From an uncultured Bacteroidales bacterium (GTDB taxonomy: Bacteria; Bacteroidota; Bacteroidia; Bacteroidales; Bacteroidaceae), in contig CADCCR010000015.1 in assembly GCA_902799985.1 (NCBI GenBank), positions 1 through 58,971 of the forward strand: DNA of 58,971 nt. The letters are read 5' to 3'. The notes under the pieces were generated by a model. That model was not told where the DNA came from and did no database searches. It saw nothing but the letters and a program-made list of their open reading frames with translations. Every line of letters starts with the position of its first letter. The stretch's first letter is position 1. Both the position numbers and the translations under genes were made by a program. Positions 26,371-33,985 of the stretch are shown in pieces.

Positions 26371-27210
26371 TTATGACTTGCCGTTCAGCATCCCACATAT
26401 CCTGATGCATTCCATTGCTTCCTTCACTTCGTGGACGCGCAGGATGTGCGCTCCCTTTTGCAGGGCAACGGTGTGCAGGACTGTCGACCCGTTGAGCGCC
26501 TGCTCCGGTGTGGTTCCCAGCAGACGGTATATCATGCTCTTGTGGCTGATGCCGACGAGCAAAGGCAGCTGAAGCTCGTGCAGCACTTCCATGTTTCGCA
26601 TGAGGATGTAGTTCTGTTCGAGCGTCTTACCGAAGCCGAAGCCCGGGTCGAGCAGGATGTCGCAGACGCCCATGTCGTGCAGCTTCTCCACGCGTTGTCC
26701 CATGTCGCGGAGGAGGTCGGCCATGAATGTGGCGTCGTCCGAGGCGCTGATTGGCGTGTTGTGTGTCAGCACATAGGGCACGCCGAGCTCTGCCACCGTT
26801 CGCCACATGTCGGCATCCATATTGCCGCCGCTGATGTCGTTGACTATCTGTATGCCGTACTCCTCGATGCACATCCTTGCCACCGAAGCGCGAAACGTGT
26901 CGACGCTCACGGCAGCTTCCAGCGCTTCCTTGCGTACTTCCCCGAGTGCCACCCGCAGCAGCTGCGTCTCTTCCTCCTCGCTGACGGGCGTGCTTCCCGG
27001 TCGTGTGGAACAGGCACCGACGTCGATGATGGCAGCGCCCTCCGCCACGATTTGTCCGACGCGCTGGCGTATGGCATCAGCTCCCTCGTGATGTTGGTAG
27101 AAGGAGTCGGGCGAGACGTTGAGTATGCCCATGACTATCGGCGTGTCCAGTTCGAGCAATTTGCCGCCGACATTGATGGTGTATGTTGATGCAGTGGACA
27201 AGTTTTGCAT
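26371..27210 (-). CDS. folP: Dihydropteroate synthase
   Basis: Condenses p-aminobenzoate with dihydropterin pyrophosphate in folate synthesis; the target of sulfonamides. 279 aa. Signature 1 VMGILNVSPDSFYQ and signature 2 GACSTRPGSTPVSEEEE are present, followed by NDISGGNMDADMW, LDPGFGFGKTLEQN and SHKSMIYRLLG. The start is preceded by a leftward promoter (27222-27253) in the gap shared with murF. cdaA follows 68 bp downstream. Confidence 0.97.
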   Translation of the reverse strand: MQNLSTASTYTINVGGKLLELDTPIVMGILNVSPDSFYQHHEGADAIRQRVGQIVAEGAAIIDVGACSTRPGSTPVSEEEETQLLRVALGEVRKEALEAAVSVDTFRASVARMCIEEYGIQIVNDISGGNMDADMWRTVAELGVPYVLTHNTPISASDDATFMADLLRDMGQRVEKLHDMGVCDILLDPGFGFGKTLEQNYILMRNMEVLHELQLPLLVGISHKSMIYRLLGTTPEQALNGSTVLHTVALQKGAHILRVHEVKEAMECIRICGMLNGKS

Positions 27211-27221
27211 GTATTATCGTA

Positions 27222-27253
27222 CAAAATTATACATTATTTATTTTTTAGGCAAA
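27222..27253 (-). promoter_or_regulatory. Promoter of folP
   Basis: Minus-strand TTTG (27253-27250), 20-bp spacer, TAATTTTG (27229-27222), 12 bp from the start codon, so the leader would be very short. Confidence 0.6.
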
Positions 27254-27271
27254 CATTTCGAAAAAAAGGTT

Positions 27272-27279
27272 TAACTTTG
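27272..27279 (+). promoter_or_regulatory. -7 box of murF
   Basis: TAACTTTG followed by TGG, 34 bp before the murF ATG. No TTTG lies at the expected upstream position. Confidence 0.5.
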
Positions 27280-27313
27280 TGGCGTAAATCGAAACAATGA
27301 ACACCAAACGAAC

Positions 27314-28645
27314 ATGAACATAGAAGAATTATACGGCATATATCTGCAACATCCGCAGGTGACGACGGACAGCAGGAACTGTCCCGAAGGTTCCATCTTT
27401 TTTGCCCTTCGGGGAGCGTCGTTCGACGGCAATCAGTTCGCCATGCAGGCGCTCGAGAAGGGCTGTGCCTATGCGGTTGTCGACAACAAGGAGGTGGCAG
27501 AGCAGGACGAACGTCTCATCCTGGTGTACAATGTGCTGAGGACCTTGCAGCAGCTGGCAGCTCATCACCGTTGTGCGTGGGGCGGACCTGTGCTTCAAAT
27601 CACCGGCACCAACGGCAAGACGACCACCAAGGAGCTCATCGGTGCTGTCCTCGCAAAAGGCAAGAATGTACTCATCACCGAGGGAAACTTCAACAATCAC
27701 ATTGGTGTGCCGCTCACCTTGCTGCGCATCCGGCCCGATGAACACGACTTGGCTGTCATCGAGACGGGAGCCAATCACCCGGGCGAGATAGCACGCCTCT
27801 GCCGACTGGTGCAGGCCGATTGGGGACTCGTCACCAACGTCGGACGCGCTCATCTTGAGGGCTTTGGCAGCTTCGAGGGCGTGAAGCAGACCAAGGGCGA
27901 GCTCTACGACGACCTTCATCAGCGTGGCAAGCAGGTCTTCCTGAATGCCTTGGACGACGATATCCTGCAGATGGCCCTCCAGCGTGGCTTTACCCTCGGC
28001 ACGGATGCCTTGCCCTACGTGGAAGGTCGCGTCAAGGACATTACGCCTTACCTCGTGATAGAATGGCGTGCCGACCCCGACCAAGATTGGCATCGCGTCG
28101 ATACAAAGCTTGTCGGAGCCTACAACATCAGCAACCTGCGGGCAGCCATTACCGTCGGTCTTTACTTTGGCATCTCGCTCGAACAGATTGACGAGGCGCT
28201 GACAGACTACCGTCCCACCAACAGCCGCAGCGAGTATCTTTGGGCAGGGAACAACCGTCTTATCATCGATGCCTACAATGCCAATCCCTCGAGCATGGCG
28301 GCAGCTCTGACTAATTTCTCGCTCTTGAGCAATCCTTATAAGATGGTGATACTCGGTGATATGCGGGAGCTCGGTGAAGATAGTCTCGAGGAACATCGTC
28401 GCGTGGTGAAGCGATTGCAGGAGATGAACCTGGATCGGATTTGGCTTGTCGGTAAAGAGTTTGCAAAGGTTGCGGAGAAAGACATGCGCGTCTTCAAGGA
28501 TGTGGAGGAAGTGAAGGCTGCGCTTCGCGAAGAAACGCCTCAGCATACCACCATTCTCATCAAGGGGAGTAATGGCACAAAGCTCTATCAATTGCGCGAA
28601 ACGCTGATAGAGCTTTTAGAAAAGGACGAGCCGCTTCAGCAATAA
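27314..28645 (+). CDS. murF: UDP-N-acetylmuramoyl-tripeptide--D-alanyl-D-alanine ligase
   Basis: Adds D-Ala-D-Ala to UDP-MurNAc-tripeptide, the last cytoplasmic step of peptidoglycan precursor synthesis. 443 aa. N-terminal domain with DSRNCPEGSIFFALRG, central ATPase with P-loop ITGTNGKTTTKELIGAVL and GNFNNHIGVPLTLLR, and C-terminal ligase domain with IIDAYNANPSSM and LGDMRELGEDS. It stands alone rather than in a dcw cluster, as is common for murF in Bacteroidetes. Its TAA stop is part of the first unit of repeat array D. Confidence 0.97.
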   Translation: MNIEELYGIYLQHPQVTTDSRNCPEGSIFFALRGASFDGNQFAMQALEKGCAYAVVDNKEVAEQDERLILVYNVLRTLQQLAAHHRCAWGGPVLQITGTNGKTTTKELIGAVLAKGKNVLITEGNFNNHIGVPLTLLRIRPDEHDLAVIETGANHPGEIARLCRLVQADWGLVTNVGRAHLEGFGSFEGVKQTKGELYDDLHQRGKQVFLNALDDDILQMALQRGFTLGTDALPYVEGRVKDITPYLVIEWRADPDQDWHRVDTKLVGAYNISNLRAAITVGLYFGISLEQIDEALTDYRPTNSRSEYLWAGNNRLIIDAYNANPSSMAAALTNFSLLSNPYKMVILGDMRELGEDSLEEHRRVVKRLQEMNLDRIWLVGKEFAKVAEKDMRVFKDVEEVKAALREETPQHTTILIKGSNGTKLYQLRETLIELLEKDEPLQQ

Positions 28646-28729
28646 GCACGGGGCGCTTCCGGAATAAGCACGAGGCGCTTCCGAAATAAGCGCGGGGCGC
28701 TTCGGCAATAAGCGCGAGGAGTTTTGTGC
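28642..28729. repeat. 22-bp-period palindrome array D (AAGCGC-GCGCTT class)
   Basis: Four units beginning ATAAGC at 28642, 28664, 28686 and 28708. The third reads AAGCGC-GGG-GCGCTT, a perfect palindrome. The first unit contains the murF stop codon. Same class as arrays C and E. Confidence 0.9.
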
Positions 28730-28801
28730 GGAGGCAAGTGTCTCGGTACGGGTTTTGGCGTTCGGAAGTTATTGTATCATCACTTCCGAGGCGGGCGATA
28801 A

Positions 28802-30280
28802 TCAGGAGAAGGTCTCGTCGTCCAAAGTGTCGGTTGCAGGGAACTGCCCGAAGACATCGCGATAGGCATAGGCGTAGTACTCCTCCGGCGCGACGCCTGG
28901 GTAGCGGTCGCGAAAGAGATGAAGCGTGGCTTCGCGGTTGCAGGAAGGTGCCAGCTGCAGGTATTTGAGGAAGTTCGGCATGTCGTTCTTGCTCAGATAG
29001 CAGTCGGCGAGATAGGGGACGACGAACTTCCCTTCCTGAGTTCCATAGATGGTCCAGACGTCATCGAGCAGGTCGATGGCGCAGTCGTAGTAGCCTGCGT
29101 TGCTGTAAGCCAGGGCAATGTTGAAGAGTGTCTCGCCCTGCTCGGGACTTTCCGACAGGGATTTGGCAAAGAAGTCCTCTGCCTGTTTGGCCTGTCCGTT
29201 CCAGAGATATATCTCGGCCTCAGCGATGTCGAACTGCCAGGACTGCTGTTCTCCGCCGATTTCTCTGGCCCGGGCCATTGCCGTCAGCGCTTCGTGGAAC
29301 TTCTTTTGCCTGCTCAGGGCGTAGGCGCGCATCAGGTAGATTTGCGACAGGTCCGTTTGTCTGTCAGTCAGTTTCCGTGCATATTGCTCTGCCTTGGAGA
29401 GTAGCGCGAGGGCTTCCTCGAAGCGTTCCGTGCTGTTGTAGCAGATGGCCAGCGAGAGTTGTACGCTGAGGTCGTCGGGCTGCTTCTCGAGGTATTGCGT
29501 GTAATGCTGTATGGCCGTTGCCATCTGTTCGTCGCGCATGTAGGCATTTGCCTTCATGAGTAGGGCGTTGCTGTCCTGCGGATTGATGGCAAGCGAGTAG
29601 TCTGCGGCCTCCTGTGCCTCGGGATATTTCTCCAGAGCCACGTAGGTTTCGGCCAGCAGATTCCATGCTTCGGAGTTGTACGGCTCTTCCTCGAGGATGT
29701 CCTGAAGCATGGGCAAGGCCGTCTCGTAGTCGTCGAGTCCCATCTTTATCTCGGCCTCCATGATGGGAAGGCTCGGGTGAGTGGGGTAGGTGTCCTTGAG
29801 TATGGCAGTCCATTCCTCGGCCAGTTCCCATTGGTCGTAGTCCATGAAGATGGCCGCGCAGTCGTAGAGGAAGGTGTCCAGGCTGTCCTGCATCTGCTCG
29901 GCCTGTTCGTGGAGGAATGCCGATGCCTCCTGTGCGCGTCCCTCCTTAATGAGTATTTCGGCGCGAACGTACACGACTTCGCAGTCCTCCTGCTCGGTGA
30001 TGCCGTCGATGATGGCGCGTGCTTCGTCGAGCTGGCCGTAGAACATCTTCTGCCGGGCCAGGAAAATCTGCGGGTCGGGCGCATCGGGATGCATGTCGAT
30101 GGCCGCCTGTATGGCTTGGTTGGCTTTCTCGTCCTGCTTGCCGGTCATGTAGTATTCGGCAATGTCGGTCAGTTCGTCTGCCTCCAGATAGGGCATGTGC
30201 CCTTCGGAGACAGCCTTCTCGTAGCGATGCAGGAGCCGGAGAAAGTGCCGCGACTGGTAGTATCTGTTGTTATCTTCCAT
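28802..30280 (-). CDS. Tetratricopeptide-repeat protein
   Basis: 492 aa, no signal peptide, helical throughout. At least ten TPR-like 34-residue helix pairs can be followed, for example AWNLLAETYVALEKYPEAQ, LSLAICYNSTERFEEALAL and LFNIALAYSNAGYYDCAIDLL. Acidic overall. TPR proteins are scaffolds for protein contacts; the partner is unknown. The gene lies downstream of glnS on the same strand, but array B separates them. Confidence 0.85.
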   Translation of the reverse strand: MEDNNRYYQSRHFLRLLHRYEKAVSEGHMPYLEADELTDIAEYYMTGKQDEKANQAIQAAIDMHPDAPDPQIFLARQKMFYGQLDEARAIIDGITEQEDCEVVYVRAEILIKEGRAQEASAFLHEQAEQMQDSLDTFLYDCAAIFMDYDQWELAEEWTAILKDTYPTHPSLPIMEAEIKMGLDDYETALPMLQDILEEEPYNSEAWNLLAETYVALEKYPEAQEAADYSLAINPQDSNALLMKANAYMRDEQMATAIQHYTQYLEKQPDDLSVQLSLAICYNSTERFEEALALLSKAEQYARKLTDRQTDLSQIYLMRAYALSRQKKFHEALTAMARAREIGGEQQSWQFDIAEAEIYLWNGQAKQAEDFFAKSLSESPEQGETLFNIALAYSNAGYYDCAIDLLDDVWTIYGTQEGKFVVPYLADCYLSKNDMPNFLKYLQLAPSCNREATLHLFRDRYPGVAPEEYYAYAYRDVFGQFPATDTLDDETFS

Positions 30281-30294
30281 TGCCTTTGTGATGA

Positions 30295-30426
30295 CTTTAC
30301 TCGTGATGTTGACTGACTAAGCACGTGTCGTTGGCAAACTAAGCACGTGTTGTTGGCGAACTAAGCACGTGTTGTTGGCAAACTAACCACGCTTAGTTGG
30401 CTGACTATGCACGTGATGTTTTGCTG
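30295..30426. repeat. 22-bp-period array B (CTAAGCACGTG class)
   Basis: Six units starting at 30295 (degenerate), 30317, 30339, 30361, 30383 and 30405, exactly 22 bp apart, with the form CTAAGCACGTGTTGTTGGCAAA. The GCACGTGT core resembles the TCACGTGTGA palindrome of arrays A and G. It lies between glnS and the TPR gene, which run in the same direction. Confidence 0.92.
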
Positions 30427-30445
30427 TGTCGCGCTGGTCTTTTTG

Positions 30446-32260
30446 TTATTTCTTTGCCCAGGTGTCCTTGAGGCCTACGGTCTTGTTGAAGACGAGGTGC
30501 TCGGGTGTGCTGTCGGTATCCACGTTGAAGTAGCCGATGCGCTGGAACTGCAGGTAGGAGAGGGCGGGCATCGTGGCCGCAAACTCCTCGATGTAGCAGT
30601 TCTTGAGGACGGTCAGGCTGTCGGGATTGATGATTTGCTTCATGGCCGTAACAGCGTCGCAGTCCTGTGCTTCGCGAATGGCGGCCATCTCGTCGCGCGG
30701 GTTCTCCACCTTCCAGAGGCGGTCGTAGAGTCTGACTTCGGCTGGGATGGCGTGCTGGCAGCTGACCCAATGCAGGGTCTTGCCCTTTATCTTGCGGTCG
30801 GCGCCGGGCAGTCCGCTCCGTGTCTCGGGGTCGTAGGTGCATTGAATCTCTGTGACGCGACCGTCGGCATCCTTCGTGCAGCCGGTACACATTATTATAT
30901 ATGCGTTCTTCAGGCGCACTTCCTTGCCTGGGGCCAGACGCATGAACTTCTTCTCCGCCTCTTCCTGAAAGTCGTCGCGCTCAATCCATATCTCGCGGCT
31001 GAAGGCAACCTGATGGGTTCCGTCGGCCTCGTTCTCGGGATTGTTGACCGCGGTGAGCTGTTCCACCTGACCTTCGGGGTAGTTGGTGATGACGACCTTG
31101 ACGGGGTCGAGCACAGCGCTGACGCGTATGGCGCGGCTGTTGAGGTCCTCGCGCACGGCACTCTCCAGGAGGGCCATCTCGTTGAGGGCGTCGAAGGTGG
31201 TGTAGCCTATCTTCTTGATGAAGCCGCGGATGCTCTCGGGACTGTAACCGCGACGGCGGAAGCCGCAGATGGTGGGCATGCGCGGATCGTCCCAGCCGCT
31301 GACCAGACCTTCCGTGACGAGTGCCAGCAGGTTGCGCTTGCTCATGAGCGTATAGCTGAGGTTCAGCTTGTTGAACTCCGTTTGGCGCGGACCGTCGTAA
31401 CTATCGAGTGAAGAGTGAAGAGTGAAGAGTGAAGAATCAGAGTTACTTTTATTCTTCGTTCTTCGTTCTTCGTTCTTCACTTCAGAAGCCCACTCCTTTA
31501 TCCAAGTGACAAAGAGGTCGTAGAGGGGACGGTGCTCGACGAACTCCAATGTGCAGAGCGAATGTGTGACGCCCTCCAGGTAGTCGCTCTGTCCGTGGGT
31601 GAAGTCGTACATCGGGTAGGCGTTCCATTTGTTGCCGGTGCGAATGTGTGGGATGTTCATCACGCGGTAGAGAAGTGGGTCGCGGAAGAGCATATTCGGG
31701 TGGGTCATATCGATTTTGGCACGCAGGACAAGCGTTCCGGGCACAGCCTCGCCGCTGTTCATGAAGCGGAAGAGGCGGAGGCTTTCCTCGGCAGGACGGT
31801 CGCGGAAGGGGCTGTTGGTGCCCGCCTTCGTCGTCGTACCCTTTTGCTGGGCGATGACTTCGGCGCTCTGCTCGTCCACATAGGCGCGGCCTTGCAGGAT
31901 GAGCCACTCGGCAAAATCCCATAGCTCCTGGAAGTAGTCGCTGGCGTAGTACACATTGTCCCATTGGAACCCAAGCCATTGTATGTCGTGCTCAATGCTC
32001 TCGATGTACTCGGTGTCCTCCTTGACGGGGTTCGTGTCGTCGAAGCGCAGGTTGCACTTGCCGCCATATTGCTCGGCGATGCCGAAGTCGAGGGCAATGG
32101 CTTTGGCGTGTCCGATGTGCAGGTAGCCGTTGGGTTCGGGCGGGAAGCGTGTCTGTATGCGTCCGCCGTTGAGGCCTTCTGCCAGGTCTTTCTCTACTTT
32201 CTGCTCTATGAAGTTGAGGCTTCTCTTCTCCTCTGCATTGGTGCTGACTGTCTCTGCCAT
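30446..32260 (-). CDS. glnS: Glutaminyl-tRNA synthetase
   Basis: Class I aminoacyl-tRNA synthetase that charges tRNA(Gln). 604 aa, about 30 longer than relatives. HIGH motif in PPEPNGYLHIGHAKAI (near residue 45), KMSKS-type loop LMSKRNLL, and the two C-terminal anticodon-binding beta-barrels with IMCTGCTKDADGRVTEIQC. Odd: the extra length is a ~29-residue insertion (VKNEERRTKN ... SNSDSSLFTLHSSL) just before the PRQTEFNKLNLSYTLMSKR segment, encoded by a palindromic repeat (31406-31483) that also interrupts the ABC-F gene. A TATATTTG box at 32303-32296 (minus) fits a -7 element. Confidence 0.96.
   Translation of the reverse strand: MAETVSTNAEEKRSLNFIEQKVEKDLAEGLNGGRIQTRFPPEPNGYLHIGHAKAIALDFGIAEQYGGKCNLRFDDTNPVKEDTEYIESIEHDIQWLGFQWDNVYYASDYFQELWDFAEWLILQGRAYVDEQSAEVIAQQKGTTTKAGTNSPFRDRPAEESLRLFRFMNSGEAVPGTLVLRAKIDMTHPNMLFRDPLLYRVMNIPHIRTGNKWNAYPMYDFTHGQSDYLEGVTHSLCTLEFVEHRPLYDLFVTWIKEWASEVKNEERRTKNKSNSDSSLFTLHSSLDSYDGPRQTEFNKLNLSYTLMSKRNLLALVTEGLVSGWDDPRMPTICGFRRRGYSPESIRGFIKKIGYTTFDALNEMALLESAVREDLNSRAIRVSAVLDPVKVVITNYPEGQVEQLTAVNNPENEADGTHQVAFSREIWIERDDFQEEAEKKFMRLAPGKEVRLKNAYIIMCTGCTKDADGRVTEIQCTYDPETRSGLPGADRKIKGKTLHWVSCQHAIPAEVRLYDRLWKVENPRDEMAAIREAQDCDAVTAMKQIINPDSLTVLKNCYIEEFAATMPALSYLQFQRIGYFNVDTDSTPEHLVFNKTVGLKDTWAKK
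31406..31483. repeat. Palindromic GTGAAGA element inside glnS
   Basis: Left arm of four GTGAAGA heptamers plus ATCAGAGTTACTTTT, then a right arm ATTCTTCGTTCTTCGTTCTTC continuing to CAC. The arms pair almost fully to form a hairpin. On the gene strand the arm built of GAAGAAC heptamers lacks the TGA triplets of GAAGAGT, so the frame stays open and encodes VKNEERR. Same orientation relative to the gene as the copy at 16763-16861. Confidence 0.9.
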
Positions 32261-32410
32261 TGTGTAATTTGAATTAACGAGTTGTAATTATTATGCAAAT
32301 ATACGGTGTTTTTCCCATATAAGAGGCAAGCAAAGGCAAAAAAAGCACGTTAATGTGTCGATATGCGAAAAAATATCTCTCCAACTTCTTCCTTTTTGCG
32401 TAATTTATTC

Positions 32411-32418
32411 TACCTTTG
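32411..32418 (+). promoter_or_regulatory. -7 box of the DUF389 gene
   Basis: TACCTTTG followed by C, 26 bp before the ATG at 32444. No TTTG at the expected 19-bp distance. Confidence 0.5.
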
Positions 32419-32443
32419 CGCTGATAGACAAACCTGACACAAG

Positions 32444-33808
32444 ATGATGAAGGAAAGTAGAGAGACATTGAGCACACGCTTTCGCAGGCTCATCAACATG
32501 GGGCACGACAAGGCCGCCGAGGAGGAAACCATAGCCGGCATAGCCGAGGGCGTCGGCTTCCAGGGCGCTAAGCTGTGGATTCTGGTGCTGGCTATCTTCA
32601 CCGCTTCGCTTGGCTTGAACACCAACAGCACGGCAGTCATCATCGGCGCGATGCTCATCTCGCCGCTCATGGGACCCATCATCGGCATGGGCCTCGGCGT
32701 GGGCATCTACGACTTCCCGCTCTTCAAGCGAGCCTTCCGCAACTACCTGGTGGCCACCCTCTTCAGCGTGGCCACGGCAACTCTCTACTTCCTTATCACG
32801 CCCATCACGGAGGCTCAGTCGGAACTTCTGGCACGTACTTCGCCCACCATCTACGATGTGGCGATTGCCATCTGCGGCGGTCTGGCAGGCATCATCGCCC
32901 TGAGCAGCAAGAGCCAGCGCACAGGCAACGTCATCCCGGGCGTTGCCATCGCCACAGCACTCATGCCGCCACTCTGCACAGTAGGCTTCGGCATCGCCAC
33001 AGCCAACTGGTACTATGCCGCCGGAGCACTTTACCTCTACCTTATTAATACCATCTTCATTGCCCTGAGCACGTATGTCGGCGTCAGCTTCATCATGCGT
33101 TTCCACAAGCAGACGCTCATCGACAAGCGCCGCGCAAAGCAGGTCAGCCGATACATCACAACGATTGCCGTCCTCACCATCGTGCCCAGCATCTTCATCA
33201 CCTTCGGCATCGTGCGGAAGACTATCTACCAGCAACGGGTGCAACAGTTCATCCATGAGGCCATGAACTTCGAGAACACTCAGGTCCTGAACCATACCGT
33301 AGACTACGGCGACCACGTTATTCGTGTAGTGATGTACGGCGATGAGGTGGACTCCACGCGTATCGAGGAAGCTCGCAAGATGTTGCCTGCCTACCGGCTG
33401 AAAGGGTCGACCCTGCAGGTGGTGCAGTCGAAGTCGGGCATCAAGACAGATGATGTGCAGTCGCTCATCATGAGTCATAGCCGCGAGAAGGAGAAGAATG
33501 CCGAGCTCCTGTCCATTGCAGAGAACAACACGCGCAAGGCCGAGAAGAGTCTGGCGGAATACCAAGAGCCCGAGGCTCTGGCGCGAGAGATACTGCCGGA
33601 ACTCAGGATTCTCTTCCCACAGGTGCGTTCTCTGAGCATGGCCTTAGGTACAACAGCCAGTCAGGCGGACTCCACGCTCACGGAAGGAAAGGAGCATATC
33701 GCAATCGTCCGCACAGAGCATCCTCTGCCGAAGGCCAATCTGTCGCTGCTGCAGGAATGGCTCCGCAAGCGAACTTCCTACGCCGAGCTTCTTATCGTCG
33801 TTGAGTGA
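32444..33808 (+). CDS. DUF389 family integral membrane protein
   Basis: 454 aa. About six hydrophobic segments between residues 45 and 245 carry the family hallmarks (LWILVLAIFTASLGLNTNS, AVIIGAMLISPLMGPIIGMG, GNVIPGVAIATALMPPLC). A soluble C-terminal third of about 200 residues, rich in charged helices, follows. DUF389 proteins are found in many bacteria and archaea; no transport substrate or enzyme activity is established to my knowledge. It converges on the first C10 protease gene, with array E between them. Confidence 0.9.
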   Translation: MMKESRETLSTRFRRLINMGHDKAAEEETIAGIAEGVGFQGAKLWILVLAIFTASLGLNTNSTAVIIGAMLISPLMGPIIGMGLGVGIYDFPLFKRAFRNYLVATLFSVATATLYFLITPITEAQSELLARTSPTIYDVAIAICGGLAGIIALSSKSQRTGNVIPGVAIATALMPPLCTVGFGIATANWYYAAGALYLYLINTIFIALSTYVGVSFIMRFHKQTLIDKRRAKQVSRYITTIAVLTIVPSIFITFGIVRKTIYQQRVQQFIHEAMNFENTQVLNHTVDYGDHVIRVVMYGDEVDSTRIEEARKMLPAYRLKGSTLQVVQSKSGIKTDDVQSLIMSHSREKEKNAELLSIAENNTRKAEKSLAEYQEPEALAREILPELRILFPQVRSLSMALGTTASQADSTLTEGKEHIAIVRTEHPLPKANLSLLQEWLRKRTSYAELLIVVE

Positions 33809-33837
33809 TTGCCTCCATCCTCCGTGCCATTCCATAA

Positions 33838-33985
33838 ATAAGCGCCTTGTGCTTCTTCAATAAGCACAAGGCGCTTCTTCAATAAGCACGAGGCGCTTCC
33901 GCGATAAGCGCAGGGCGCTTCTTCAATAAGCGCGAGGCGCTTCTGAGATAAGCGCCTTGTACTTTTGGAATAAGTTCGCGCTTAT
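33838..33985. repeat. 22-bp-period palindrome array E (AAGCGC-GCGCTT class)
   Basis: Seven units beginning ATAAGC (ATAAGT in the last) at 33838, 33860, 33882, 33904, 33926, 33948 and 33970, exactly 22 bp apart. Units read like AAGCGCGAGGCGCTTCTGAG. The last unit overlaps the stop codon of the downstream C10 protease gene (33982-33984). It fills the convergent junction. Confidence 0.93.

Noticed and set aside
16763-31483. REP/RAYT system as explanation for the GTGAAGA palindromes
   Set aside because: No RAYT (Y1 transposase) gene is in the window and the arms are heptamer-based rather than GTAG-tetranucleotide REP hairpins. It cannot be excluded elsewhere in the genome.
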